41,176 nt of DNA from Rhodocyclaceae bacterium (GTDB lineage: Bacteria > Pseudomonadota > Gammaproteobacteria > Burkholderiales > Rhodocyclaceae): positions 1-41,176 of the forward strand of contig JAGRGD010000067.1 in NCBI GenBank assembly GCA_020445665.1. The letters run 5' to 3'. A program made the position numbers and the translations under genes. Below, one piece after another: positions 22,741 through 31,562 of this stretch; the first letter of the stretch is position 1, and each line of letters opens with the position of its first letter. The notes beneath the pieces are model-generated. The model was not told where the DNA came from. It saw only the letters and a list, made by a program, of their open reading frames with translations, and did not search any database.

Positions 22741-25380
22741 ATGAAGAAAGCCCTGCACTGGACCTGGCGGCTGGTCGGCGCCCTGCTGGTCGCTGCACTG
22801 GTGGGGTATCTCCAGTACCTGATCTGGGGGTGGTCCAACCGGGGCGTCAGTTTCGGCGATGCCGCCGGCGAGGTGCATGGCTTCGCCTACAGCCCGTACC
22901 AGCGCGACCAGTGGCCGAGCCGGGCCGAATATCCGAGCATGGAGCAGATCAGCACCGACCTGCTGTTACTGTCCCGCAGCACCCAGCGGGTACGGACCTA
23001 CGGCGCGCTCGAGAATCCCTCGATTATCCCGCTCGCGGAACTGCACGGCATGCGCGTCACGTCCGGCGCCTGGATCTCGGGCGACCATGCCAACAACGTC
23101 AAGGAACTGGGCGCAGCGATCACCTCGGCCCGCGACTACCGTAACGTGGAACGGCTGGTGGTCGGCAACGAGGTGTTGCTGCGGGGCGACCTGCCCGTCG
23201 ACCAGCTGATTGTGTATCTGGATGTCGCCCGCAAACAGCTCGCCGGCACCGGCAAAGGGGTGTCGACCGCGGAACCCTGGCATGTCTGGCTGAAGTACCC
23301 GGCGCTCGCCGACCACGTGGACTACCTGACGGTCCATCTGCTGCCGTTCCATGAGGGCGTGCCGGTCGAGCAGGCGGTCGGCTACGCCATGCAGCGCTAC
23401 GATGAACTGATCGCCCGCTTCCCGAACAAGCCGGTGGTGATCGGCGAGATCGGCTGGCCGAGCCGCGGGCCGCAGATCGAAGCCGCCGAGGCCAGCGCCG
23501 CCGCCGAGGCGCGTTTTATCCGCGAGTTCCTGCCGCTGGCGCGCGAGCGGAACCTGGACTATTTCCTGATGGAGGCCTTCGACCAGCCCTGGAAGGTGGA
23601 CCTCGAAGGCTGGGCCGGCCCCTACTGGGGCCTCTTCAAGGCCGACCGCAGCCCCAAATTCTCCCTCGACGGCCTGATCCTCGACGACATCCGCTGGGAG
23701 CAGAAGGCGCTCGCCGCGGTCCAGATCGCCTTCGTGCCGATGTTCCTCGTCGCGCTGCTGCTGCGGGGCTGGGGCGCCCGTGGCCGGCTGTGGCTGGCCG
23801 CGCTGATCCAGGCCTGCGTCTCGGTTTTCGTGGTCAGCCTGAACGTACCCGAAGACTACTACCTGACCGACAACGCGCAGCTCGGCCTGATGCTGCTGAT
23901 CGGTGCGGCGGGACTCACCGCGGCGGTGTTGCTGGCCCATGGTTTCGAGTTCGGCGAGGTGATGTTCAAAGGCCGCTGGCGGCGGCGCTTCGGCCCGCGT
24001 CCGCCCCTCCCGGCGGGCGAGCAGCCGTTCGTGTCCGTACAGCTGGCCTGCTGCAACGAGCCGCCCGAGATGGTGATCGCCACCATCGAGAGTCTGGCCC
24101 GCCTGAACTACGCCAACTATGAAGTGCTGGTGGTGGACAACAACACCGCCGACGAAGCCCTGTGGCGCCCGGTCGAGGCCTACATGGCCGGCCTCGGTCC
24201 CAGGTTCCGCTTCTTCCACTTGCCGAAGTGGCCCGGCTTCAAGGCCGGGGCGCTGAACTTCGCCCTCGAGCAGACCGACCCGCGCGCCGAGGTGGTGGGC
24301 GTGGTCGATGCCGACTATGTCGTCGATCCCGACTGGCTTGCCGTGCTGGTGCCCCACTTCAAGGACTCGCCGGACGTGGCCGTGGTGCAGGCCCCCCAGG
24401 CCCACCGCGACTGGGCTGGCCAGGCCTTCCGCCGGATGTGCAACTGGGAGTTCGACGGCTTCTTCCGGATCGGCATGCACCACCGCAACGAGCGCAATGC
24501 GCTGATCCAGCACGGCACCATGACCCTGGTGCGCCGCGCGGCCCTGGCCGGACATGGCGGCTGGTCCGAGTGGTGCATCTGCGAGGACACCGAGCTGGGC
24601 CTGCGCCTGATCAAGCAGGGCCTCGATACCCGCTACGTGGACCACGTGCTCGGCCGTGGCCTGACGCCGTCCGACTTCGCGGCGATCAAGTCCCAGCGCT
24701 TCCGCTGGGCCTTCGGCGCGATGCAGATCCTCAAGCACCACCTGCCCTCGCTGCTCGGCACCGGGCGGCTGACCCTGGCCCAGCGCTATCACTTCCTGAC
24801 TGGCTGGTTCCAGTGGCTCGGCGACGCGCTGCAACTGGTCTTTGTCTTCGCCAGCCTGGCCTGGACCCTGGGCATTCTGTTCCAGCCCAAGGTCTTCAGC
24901 CTGCCGGTGGTGACGCTGGCCCTGCCGGTGCTCGGGTTCATGGTCTTCAAGGCGGCCCTGGGGCCGGTGCTCTACCGCCGCACGATGGCCTGCCCCTGGG
25001 TGGATATCCTCGGCGCATCGGTGCTGTCGGTGGGGCTTTCCCACGCCATCGCGCGAGGCATCTTCGCCGGCATCGTCAAGCGCCGTGGCGAGTTCATCCG
25101 CACCCCGAAGAGCTGGAAGGCCAAGGGCAAGCTGGCATTCTTCTCTCCGATCCGTGAGGAGGTGGGGCTGCTCGCCGCCCTGCTGCTGGCGGCGCTGGCC
25201 CTGGTCGGCCTGCACGACGCCCAGGGCCTGGAGTCGCGCATCTGGGTCGGCATCCTGCTGATGCAGACGATCCCGTATGTGGGTGCCATACTGTGCCAGG
25301 TGGCTGCCTATCTGCCCGAGCGCGCCGCAGTGGCCAGCGAGGTCGGCGCCTCGGCCCCTGGGGTTGCCCACGGGCACTAG
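22741..25380 (+). CDS. GH17-GT2 fusion: membrane beta-glucan synthase
   Basis: An 879-residue bifunctional membrane protein. TM1 (about 10-30) leads to a GH17 domain (about 40-315) with E144 (VGNEVLLRG) and E236 (IGEIGWPS). Membrane helices follow (about 325-400), then a cytosolic GT2 domain (about 425-660) with D523-A-D525, E615-D616 and Q652-R-F-R-W656, then further helices. The layout resembles NdvB-type synthases of beta-1,3/1,6-glucans, in which GT2 polymerises UDP-glucose and GH17 remodels the chain in the periplasm. ATG 22741 has AGAGG 7 nt upstream; ATG 22714 is a possible earlier start. The GT-C-like gene at 25425 follows closely. The glucan identity is inferred from the family. Confidence 0.93.
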   Translation: MKKALHWTWRLVGALLVAALVGYLQYLIWGWSNRGVSFGDAAGEVHGFAYSPYQRDQWPSRAEYPSMEQISTDLLLLSRSTQRVRTYGALENPSIIPLAELHGMRVTSGAWISGDHANNVKELGAAITSARDYRNVERLVVGNEVLLRGDLPVDQLIVYLDVARKQLAGTGKGVSTAEPWHVWLKYPALADHVDYLTVHLLPFHEGVPVEQAVGYAMQRYDELIARFPNKPVVIGEIGWPSRGPQIEAAEASAAAEARFIREFLPLARERNLDYFLMEAFDQPWKVDLEGWAGPYWGLFKADRSPKFSLDGLILDDIRWEQKALAAVQIAFVPMFLVALLLRGWGARGRLWLAALIQACVSVFVVSLNVPEDYYLTDNAQLGLMLLIGAAGLTAAVLLAHGFEFGEVMFKGRWRRRFGPRPPLPAGEQPFVSVQLACCNEPPEMVIATIESLARLNYANYEVLVVDNNTADEALWRPVEAYMAGLGPRFRFFHLPKWPGFKAGALNFALEQTDPRAEVVGVVDADYVVDPDWLAVLVPHFKDSPDVAVVQAPQAHRDWAGQAFRRMCNWEFDGFFRIGMHHRNERNALIQHGTMTLVRRAALAGHGGWSEWCICEDTELGLRLIKQGLDTRYVDHVLGRGLTPSDFAAIKSQRFRWAFGAMQILKHHLPSLLGTGRLTLAQRYHFLTGWFQWLGDALQLVFVFASLAWTLGILFQPKVFSLPVVTLALPVLGFMVFKAALGPVLYRRTMACPWVDILGASVLSVGLSHAIARGIFAGIVKRRGEFIRTPKSWKAKGKLAFFSPIREEVGLLAALLLAALALVGLHDAQGLESRIWVGILLMQTIPYVGAILCQVAAYLPERAAVASEVGASAPGVAHGH

Positions 25381-25424
25381 CTTCGCTGCCGAGATGGCGG
25401 CCACGCGGAGGACGCAGGGACGCG

Positions 25425-27044
25425 ATGCAACAGGTGACAGGGACGCGACTCGCGGCGGCGCCGATCCGCCTGGATCTGCGCGCGCTTGCCCAGCCGGCCG
25501 CGCGGCTCCTGGCCGTCCTCGCCCTGCTCTTCGTCGCTCTCACCTGGGATCGCCATGGCCTTGGCGTCGGCGAGGCCGACCGCCAGATGTTTGGCCGTCT
25601 GTTGCTCGATGCATACCGCTCCGGCTTCTCCGAGACCGCCGTCGGCCCGTTGCAGGCCGTGCCCGGCGGTGGCCTGTTCGACCTTGCTGCGGCCCTCGTC
25701 GAGCTGGTCTGGCATGGCAACGTCTGGGACCTGCGCCACCTCTTGAGTGGCCTGGCCGGACTGGCGGGCATCTTCGCCGCCTGGCAACTCGCGCGCAGCC
25801 TCGGCGGAGAGGTGGCGGCCCTGCTCGCAGCCCTGATCCTGTGCCTGACCGGCGCCTGGAGCGGCGCGATGTTCACCCACACCCGCGAGATTCCCCTGGC
25901 CGCGGCACTGGCCTGGGCGCTGGTCTTCCAGACCCGCCTCGTGGCAGAGCTGCCGCGACCGCGGGCGGGCACGCTGCTTGGACTCGGGGCGAGCGGCGGT
26001 ATGGCGCTCGGGCTCGGCGCCGCGGGATGGCTGCTGCCGGTTTCGCTGCTGATCACCCTGCCGGTCGCCATCTGGCGCGGCGGCGCTCGCTCGCCAGTGG
26101 CCTTGCTGGGGTCGCTGCGGCCTCTTCTGCCCGCCGCGCTGCTGGGCGGGGTGATTGCTCTGCTGGGGAGGCCGACGATGCTGATCGGACTCCTCGACGG
26201 GTGGCTCCTGGATGGCGACGCCGGGCAGGTCAGCGCGATCGTGCCGACGCTGGTGGATGGCACGCTGCTCCTGAGCAGCGATGTGCCCCGCAGCTATCTC
26301 CACACCTATCTGGTGGTGAAGCTGCCGGAGCTGATGCTGGTGGGCCTCGCCCTCGCCCTTGGAGGCCGGCCCTGGCGGGAACGGCGCGATGCCTCCGCCG
26401 CAGAGCGCCGCCATCGCTCGCGCCATGCCCATCCGATGCACCTCCCGCTGGTCCTCGCGATCACCCTGCCAATGGCCTACGCGTGGCTGTTCCGGCCGCC
26501 CCTCGCCGATGGATTGCGCGGATTCCTGCATCTGCTGCCACCGATGGCCGTCGCTGCCGCGCTGGGCTGGCGCATGCTGTGGCAGACCGCGCGAAGCAGG
26601 CCCGTCGCAGCCTGGTCGCTGGCTGCAGTCGGCGGTGCCCTGGCGGCGTCCCATCTGGTGACTCTGGCGCATCTGTATCCGTACGGTCATGCCTACTACA
26701 ACAGCCTGGTTGCCGGCCTGCGGGGTGCCGCCCAGGGCTGGGTGCTCGACTACGACGCGACGAGCGTGCGGGAGGGCGCGGAGTATCTGAACCGGTGGGC
26801 CGATTCGCAGGCGCCTGCGTCCGCTGCGCCGATCTCGGTGGCGGTCTGCGGCGATCCGGTGCAGGCCCGGGCCTGGTTGTCGGCGCAGTTCGTGGTGGTG
26901 CCCCGGGCCCGGCAGGCGGCGTTCGTGATCGCCGGCAGCCAGCCCGGATGCCCGCGCGAAAGCGGTGGCATACCGGTCCATGCCGTCGTCCGGCAGGGCG
27001 TCGTCCTTGGCCAGGTCATCGACCGTCGCCAGCCGCCCGGCTGA
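25425..27044 (+). CDS. Polytopic GT-C-like membrane glycosyltransferase
   Basis: A 539-residue membrane protein with about ten to eleven helices. The first loop carries GLGVGEADRQMF, placed where GT39/GT83-type enzymes have an acidic catalytic loop. Near the C-terminus, HAYYNSLVAGLRGAAQGWVL followed by DYDATSVREGAEYLN resembles the YyN-GG-...-DYWG-...-A-YLN signature of bacterial GT39 proteins. A soluble C-terminal domain follows (about 455-539). These enzymes use polyprenyl-phosphate sugars. It starts 45 bp after the GH17-GT2 gene, with AGGGA before the ATG at 25425, so it may decorate the glucan or another surface polymer. The family is inferred from weak motifs. Confidence 0.75.
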   Translation: MQQVTGTRLAAAPIRLDLRALAQPAARLLAVLALLFVALTWDRHGLGVGEADRQMFGRLLLDAYRSGFSETAVGPLQAVPGGGLFDLAAALVELVWHGNVWDLRHLLSGLAGLAGIFAAWQLARSLGGEVAALLAALILCLTGAWSGAMFTHTREIPLAAALAWALVFQTRLVAELPRPRAGTLLGLGASGGMALGLGAAGWLLPVSLLITLPVAIWRGGARSPVALLGSLRPLLPAALLGGVIALLGRPTMLIGLLDGWLLDGDAGQVSAIVPTLVDGTLLLSSDVPRSYLHTYLVVKLPELMLVGLALALGGRPWRERRDASAAERRHRSRHAHPMHLPLVLAITLPMAYAWLFRPPLADGLRGFLHLLPPMAVAAALGWRMLWQTARSRPVAAWSLAAVGGALAASHLVTLAHLYPYGHAYYNSLVAGLRGAAQGWVLDYDATSVREGAEYLNRWADSQAPASAAPISVAVCGDPVQARAWLSAQFVVVPRARQAAFVIAGSQPGCPRESGGIPVHAVVRQGVVLGQVIDRRQPPG

Positions 27045-27074
27045 GCGCCCGATGCGGGTGACCGCGAATACGCT

Positions 27075-28109
27075 CTAGTCGACGATCCGGTCCGGCCGGT
27101 TGTCGCCGTGGTACTCGAGGCGCCGCTCGAGTTCGCGCGTGACCTCGATGCGTCCGTCGCTGTCGACCCGCAGGACGTGGGCGACGTCGTAGCGGCGCGC
27201 CAGATCCCGCCACTCCGAACCGGCGATGAAGAGCGGCTTGCTCGCCACGTCCGACAGGGTTCCCGCGCCGGGGCGGGCGGTGACCAGCACCGACAGCGAG
27301 CGGGTCTCGCGCGCCGGCTTGCCGCTGCGCGGGTCCAGCAGGTGACTGTAGCGCTCGCCGTCCACCTCGAAATAGCGCTGGTAGTCGCCCGAGGTGCCGA
27401 CCGCCTCGCCCGCGTAGAGGGGCATCGAGGCCAGCACGCCGCCGTCCCGTGGGTGCTGGATGCCGATCCGCCAGGGCCGCTCGCCGTGGCTTCCCAGGGC
27501 CATGACATTGCCGCCGATGTTGATCAGCGCGTTGTCGATGCCCTGGTCGCGCAGGATGCGCGCCGCCCGATCGAGGGCATAGCCCTTGGCATAGCCCCCC
27601 AGGTCGAGCTGCACCAGGCGGTTGCGACTCCCCACCATCCGCCCGTCGATGCTCAGGTCGCGAATGCCGGGATGACGCGCCAGCAGCGCCCGGATCGCCC
27701 CCGGCTCGGGCAGCTTCGGCCGGAAGGTGTCGGTGTGGAATCCCCACAGCGCGATCAGCCGGCCGACGCCGGGGTCGAACAGGCCCTCGCCGAGTGCGGC
27801 CAGGCGCTTGGCGTCGGCCAGCATGCCGGCCAGTTCCGACGACACCTCGACGGTCCGGCCGTCGGCGATGGCCTGGTTGAGGGCCGTCAGCTCCGAGGGC
27901 TCCCAGGCGTGGTAGGCCCGGTGCATGCGGTCGAACTCCCGCAGCACCGCAGCGAGGGCCTCATGGGCGAGGGCCTCGTCACGGCCGAACACCACCACCT
28001 CGACCCGCGTACCGAAGACATAGGATTCCTGGCCGAAGGTCTGCTCACGGCTGCAGGCCGCGAGCACAAGGGCGAGGAACAGGAGGGCCAGGGGTCGGAG
28101 GATCGCCAT
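27075..28109 (-). CDS. apbE: FAD:protein FMN transferase ApbE, lipoprotein
   Basis: A 344-residue lipoprotein: leader MAILRPLALLFLALVLAA and lipobox Cys C19. It then has the ApbE fold with DLGGYAKGYALDRA, NIGGNVMALG and TSGDYQRYF...YSHLLDPRSG. ApbE covalently attaches FMN from FAD to Thr/Ser of partner proteins such as NqrB/C, RnfD/G or FMN-bind domain proteins. No such target gene is in the window. It is convergent with the GT-C-like gene (30-bp gap) and 55 bp downstream of the DUF1232 gene. No clear ribosome binding site precedes the ATG at 28109. Confidence 0.93.
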   Translation of the reverse strand: MAILRPLALLFLALVLAACSREQTFGQESYVFGTRVEVVVFGRDEALAHEALAAVLREFDRMHRAYHAWEPSELTALNQAIADGRTVEVSSELAGMLADAKRLAALGEGLFDPGVGRLIALWGFHTDTFRPKLPEPGAIRALLARHPGIRDLSIDGRMVGSRNRLVQLDLGGYAKGYALDRAARILRDQGIDNALINIGGNVMALGSHGERPWRIGIQHPRDGGVLASMPLYAGEAVGTSGDYQRYFEVDGERYSHLLDPRSGKPARETRSLSVLVTARPGAGTLSDVASKPLFIAGSEWRDLARRYDVAHVLRVDSDGRIEVTRELERRLEYHGDNRPDRIVD

Positions 28110-28164
28110 GGGGGCATCTTAGCGGAACGATGCTGCGGCGCAGAAATCTGGCTGGACTGGCCGG

Positions 28165-28425
28165 CTAGTCCGGGCGATCGACGCGCAGGTGGGGAGGCAG
28201 TCGGCCGACGATCCAGCTCACCACCAGCGGGATCAGCACCAGGTCGTCGATGATGCCGATCACCGGCAGGGCCTCGGGAATCAGGTCGATGGGAGAGACC
28301 ACGTAGAGGGCCAGGGCGGCGACCGCGGGCAGCAGCCAGACGGGGCGATCCGGGTGGCGCAGCGCGAACCACAGGATGGCGAGGTCCTTGCGGATCAGGC
28401 CGAACAGGGCGGCGAGCTTGTGCAT
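28165..28425 (-). CDS. DUF1232 (YkvA-like) small membrane protein
   Basis: An 86-residue protein with the DUF1232 signature: WLLPAVAALALYVVSPIDLIPEALPVIGIIDDLVLI, here described as a hydrophobic core around SPIDLIPE and IGIIDD. Two membrane-associated helices are likely. Function of the family is unknown. It follows the small Cys-rich gene by 21 bp and precedes apbE by 55 bp on the same strand, so it may belong to the argC transcript. Its ATG has no strong ribosome binding site. Confidence 0.88.
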   Translation of the reverse strand: MHKLAALFGLIRKDLAILWFALRHPDRPVWLLPAVAALALYVVSPIDLIPEALPVIGIIDDLVLIPLVVSWIVGRLPPHLRVDRPD

Positions 28426-28446
28426 GTGCTGGCTGCCCCCCGTCGC

Positions 28447-28698
28447 TCAGTGGCAACTCAGGCGGCCGGACTCCACATGGATGACGCACTGGAGGGCGCC
28501 GCACTGGCAATTGCTGACATGGGACGCCTGGCCGTCGCCCAGCGGGGTCGGCGGCGAACAGATGCAGGCCTGGGGCGCCAGCATGGGCTGGGGCGCCGGC
28601 AGCGCCGGGACCGGCTCGCGTGGTGCCGGCGCCCCAGCGTCCGCCACGGCTCCGAAGGCAAGGGCCGAGAGCGCGCTGGCCAGCCAGATCCGTCCCAT
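28447..28698 (-). CDS. Small exported Cys-rich protein
   Basis: An 83-residue protein with a signal peptide (about 1-22, GAVADAG cleavage region) and a Pro/Ala-rich linker. The C-terminal part has six cysteines (C45, C47, C64, C66, C71, C82) and His residues in NCQCGALQC and RLSCH contexts. It starts 4 nt after the argC stop, implying co-transcription or translational coupling. It could bind a metal or form disulfides in the periplasm. I do not recognise a family. Evidence is the signal peptide and tight spacing, since the ribosome binding site is weak. Confidence 0.6.
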   Translation of the reverse strand: MGRIWLASALSALAFGAVADAGAPAPREPVPALPAPQPMLAPQACICSPPTPLGDGQASHVSNCQCGALQCVIHVESGRLSCH

Positions 28699-28702
28699 GG
28701 GA

Positions 28703-29662
28703 TCAGGCCGCCAGGCCGGCGTCTTCAGGCAGACCCAGCATCAGGTTCATGCACTGGATCGCGGCGCCCGATGCGCCCTTGCCCAGGTTGTCAAAGCGCG
28801 CTGCGAGCAGGATCTGGTCGGCGTGGCCGAAGACGAAGAGTTCGGCCCGGTTGGTGTCATTGCAGGCGGTGGCGGGCAGGAAGCCGTTGTCGAGCAGCGG
28901 CGCGGCGGCCAGGGCCATCGCCTTGATGAAGGTCTGGCCGGCGTAGTGCTCGGCGTAGAAGCGCTGGATGTCGGCGGGCGTGACGGCGCGGCCCAGATGC
29001 GACGGCAGCAGCGGCACCGCAACCACCATGCCCTGGGCGAAGTTGCCGACGATCGGTGTGAACAGGGGCGGCGCCTTGAGGCCCGAGATGACCTGCATCT
29101 CCGGCAGGTGCTTGTGGCTCAGGCCGAGCGCGTAGAAACGGGGGCTCTTCATCGCGTCCGGCAGCGCGGCAGGATCCTCGTAGCTGGCGATCATCTCCTT
29201 GCCACCACCGCTGTAGCCCGTGATCGAGTAGGTGGACAGCGGGTAGTCGGCGGCGAGGATGCCGGCCGCGACGAGCGGCTGGACCAGCATGATGAAGCCG
29301 CTCGCATGGCAGCCCGGCACCGCGACCTTCTGGGCGGTGCGCACGCGTTCACGGTGCGCTGCCGAGAGCTCCGGCAGGCCGTAGACCCAGTCGGGGTGGG
29401 TCCGGTGGGCGGTACTGGCGTCGAGGAAGCGGGTGCGGGTGTTGGCCGGGTCGAGCAGGGCGACCGACTCGCGTGAGGCCGCATCGGGCAGGCACAGGAA
29501 GACTACGTCGGCGTCGTTGATGAAACGCGCCTTGACGGCAGGATCCTTGCGCTGGGCCTCGGGGATCGTGAGGATTTCAATGCCGTCGCGGCCGGACAGC
29601 CGCTCGTCGATCTTGAGTCCGGTCGTGCCGTGGCGACCGTCGATGAACACCTTGTGGCTCAT
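28703..29662 (-). CDS. argC: N-acetyl-gamma-glutamyl-phosphate reductase (type 2)
   Basis: A 319-residue cytosolic enzyme of arginine biosynthesis. It reduces N-acetylglutamyl-phosphate to the semialdehyde with NADPH. The short length (type 1 is about 340) and the sequence fit ArgC type 2: DGRHGTTG nucleotide-binding turn (8-15), catalytic C118 in VPGCHASGF, and GYSGGGKEM. GGAG precedes the ATG at 29662. A small exported-protein gene is coupled downstream. No other arg gene is present, so it is a scattered biosynthetic gene. Confidence 0.94.
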   Translation of the reverse strand: MSHKVFIDGRHGTTGLKIDERLSGRDGIEILTIPEAQRKDPAVKARFINDADVVFLCLPDAASRESVALLDPANTRTRFLDASTAHRTHPDWVYGLPELSAAHRERVRTAQKVAVPGCHASGFIMLVQPLVAAGILAADYPLSTYSITGYSGGGKEMIASYEDPAALPDAMKSPRFYALGLSHKHLPEMQVISGLKAPPLFTPIVGNFAQGMVVAVPLLPSHLGRAVTPADIQRFYAEHYAGQTFIKAMALAAAPLLDNGFLPATACNDTNRAELFVFGHADQILLAARFDNLGKGASGAAIQCMNLMLGLPEDAGLAA

Positions 29663-29738
29663 GGCCTGCTCCGCTGCGCTTGCGACAAGGCTTCCATTCT
29701 AGCGCGTCGGCAGGCGCGCACCGAGCCGGTCGCGGGGG

Positions 29739-30179
29739 TCAGTCGGAACGGCCCGCCTCGTTGACCGTGCCCCGCTCCCGCGCGCTCCGCGAGCGGGCGA
29801 TCGCCTCGCCGGCGTGCCGGTCGGCGCCGGCGATGTGGTTCACCAGCCAGCGCTGCATGAAGGTCGCAATGTCGTGGGGCATCAGGTGATCGTGAGCCAG
29901 CTCGTCCTGCATGTGCGCGACCTGCTCGGACAGGCGCCGATGCTCGTCGCGGTGCTCGGCGGCGAACTCGTAGCGGTGGATGCGCATCAGCGCCTCTTCG
30001 CGTGCGAAGTGCCATTCGGTGTAGCCGTGCAGTTCCTCGAGTACCCGTTTGGCCTCCTCGAAGTCGCCTTGCTCGTCCGCGTGCTGGATGCGCTGCAACA
30101 GGTCGAACAGCACCCGGTGATCCTGATCCATCTCGCCGACACCGATCTCGAGCGAGGGGGTCCATTCGTTGATCAACAT
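29739..30179 (-). CDS. Bacteriohemerythrin
   Basis: A 146-residue helical O2-binding protein with all seven diiron ligands visible: H21 (DQDHRVLF), H57 and E61 (HFAREE), H76 and H80 (HRDEH), H115 and D120 (HIAGAD). Such proteins carry or sense O2 in microaerobic bacteria and can scavenge NO. The start ATG at 30179 has GAGG 8 nt upstream. It begins 10 bp after the stop of the HAMP-like membrane gene at 30190, so it is probably in the same transcript as the multiheme cytochrome operon. Confidence 0.94.
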   Translation of the reverse strand: MLINEWTPSLEIGVGEMDQDHRVLFDLLQRIQHADEQGDFEEAKRVLEELHGYTEWHFAREEALMRIHRYEFAAEHRDEHRRLSEQVAHMQDELAHDHLMPHDIATFMQRWLVNHIAGADRHAGEAIARSRSARERGTVNEAGRSD

Positions 30180-30189
30180 CGTTCCATCC

Positions 30190-30786
30190 TCATTCCTGGC
30201 CCCGATCGTTCCCGGCATGGCTGCCGTGACGCAGCTGACCAGCCGCTTCCCGGAGGGCCTCCAGGGCCTCGCGCGCCTCCCGTCCGTCGGGGTCGGAGGG
30301 CAGCGAGGCCGGCAGGCGCGCCGTGGCGATCCGCAGTGCCACCATGCGCAGGCGCTCGCCTTCGATCCAGCGCTCGGTGAGGTCGATGAGGCGGTGCCGG
30401 TCCGGCGCCTCGCGCCATTGCGGGTCAGGCCGCAGGTCGAGCGTGGCGACCCGGTCGAGGCGTTCGCGCATGCCGTCGAGAACGTGACGCACGTGCCGTG
30501 TCCAGATGCGGTGGGCCGCGACGAGTGCCACCGTGTTCACCGCTGCGCAGATCAGCACCACCCGCGCAAGCTCCCAGATCAGGGCCGGCAGCAGGGGTTC
30601 CCGGTTGGCGGCGTGGATGACGTAGAGGTTCTGGTCGATGACGGCCCCGAATCGCGCGTAGAGAAAGGCGCAGGCCACCACCAGCAGCGTGACTTCCAGG
30701 GCCACGAGGGCCAGGATCAGGCGGCCCTGGATGTCGGCATCGACATAGACGCGCCTGCGGCGATGGCGTGGGTTTACCTGTTTCAT
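30190..30786 (-). CDS. Two-TM membrane protein with HAMP-like region
   Basis: A 198-residue protein. A basic N-terminus (RHRRRRVYVDADIQGR) leads into TM1 (about 20-43), a short periplasmic loop (about 44-65), TM2 (about 66-88) and a HAMP-like or coiled helical cytoplasmic tail (about 90-190). There is no enzymatic domain. The layout recalls receptor fragments found beside multiheme cytochromes in other proteobacteria. Its ATG overlaps the stop of the cytochrome gene by 4 nt, so the two are translationally coupled. It may relay the redox state of the cytochrome; that is inference. Confidence 0.8.
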   Translation of the reverse strand: MKQVNPRHRRRRVYVDADIQGRLILALVALEVTLLVVACAFLYARFGAVIDQNLYVIHAANREPLLPALIWELARVVLICAAVNTVALVAAHRIWTRHVRHVLDGMRERLDRVATLDLRPDPQWREAPDRHRLIDLTERWIEGERLRMVALRIATARLPASLPSDPDGREAREALEALREAAGQLRHGSHAGNDRGQE

Positions 30787-31562
30787 AGGTCGTGGCACTC
30801 CAGACACAGCCCCCCATTGCGCGGGGCACGGCGGATCGCGCCATGTTCCTGGCTGTAGCCCCGGTGGCAGGAGATGCAGCTCACCAGCCCGCCCGGCAGT
30901 TCGATACTCGGGTCGAGGGCGGCCTGGGCGCGGAAGCCGCCGAAGCGCACGCCCTTCTCGTAGGCCACGCCGACCGGATGGTTGACGCCGCTCGCACCGT
31001 GGCGCGAGACCGCGCTCGACCCGAGCTGGATGGCACCGTCGCCGCGCTCTCCATGGCAGTCCATGCACTGTGCCGAGAACGGGTCGAGCAGGGCTTCGGC
31101 ACCCGCCAGCGAGGAGGACTCGAGGTGGGCGGAGACGACGAGCGAACGGCCACCGTCGGCCATCCGCTCAAAGAAACCGTCGTCGTGGCAGGCGAGGCAG
31201 AATTCCCGCCGCCGGCGCTCCCCACGCATCTCGCCGTGGGTGCCGTGGATGTGGTGGCAGGAGCTGCAGGTGAGCTCCCCCTTCCAGTCGAGCGGGTAGT
31301 CGGCAACCGGGGCCATGCTGGGCTGGACGCCGGTGGGGTGGCTGGCGACCGCGGCGCGCCCATGGCACGCCGTGCAGAGCGCCTCCTGGCTCGCGCGGAG
31401 GACGCCTGCCCGCGCTGGATCGACGGATCCCGAGCTGACGTGGCAACCCCCGCAGTCGCGCTCGGCGAGGGGGTCGCTGCCCGGCATCTGGGCCGTCACC
31501 CACAGGCCGAGGCCACCCAGTGCTCCGGCCACCAGGGCGTGGCGAATGCGTCGCAGGATCAC
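30783..31562 (-). CDS. Periplasmic heptaheme cytochrome c
   Basis: A 259-residue exported protein with an N-terminal hydrophobic leader (about 8-25) and seven CxxCH heme-binding motifs starting at residues 37, 63, 99, 122, 166, 229 and 253 (CGGCH, CTACH, CSSCH, CLACH, CMDCH, CISCH, CLECH). This resembles doubled-CXXCH cytochromes of anaerobic electron transfer. Start is GTG 31562 within a GTGA overlap with the upstream HAMP-like gene, and its own stop overlaps the downstream one by ATGA. No oxidoreductase or terminal reductase gene accompanies it, so the electron donor and acceptor are unknown. Confidence 0.93.
   Translation of the reverse strand: MILRRIRHALVAGALGGLGLWVTAQMPGSDPLAERDCGGCHVSSGSVDPARAGVLRASQEALCTACHGRAAVASHPTGVQPSMAPVADYPLDWKGELTCSSCHHIHGTHGEMRGERRRREFCLACHDDGFFERMADGGRSLVVSAHLESSSLAGAEALLDPFSAQCMDCHGERGDGAIQLGSSAVSRHGASGVNHPVGVAYEKGVRFGGFRAQAALDPSIELPGGLVSCISCHRGYSQEHGAIRRAPRNGGLCLECHDL

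Noticed and set aside
22966-25404. Minus-strand open frame opposite the GH17-GT2 gene
   Set aside because: The real strand has catalytic motifs for both domains; the antisense product is low-complexity and rich in His, Gln and Arg.
25377-26981. Minus-strand open frame opposite the GT-C-like gene
   Set aside because: Gln/Arg-rich and domain-less, while the plus strand shows regular membrane helices and a GT39-like signature.
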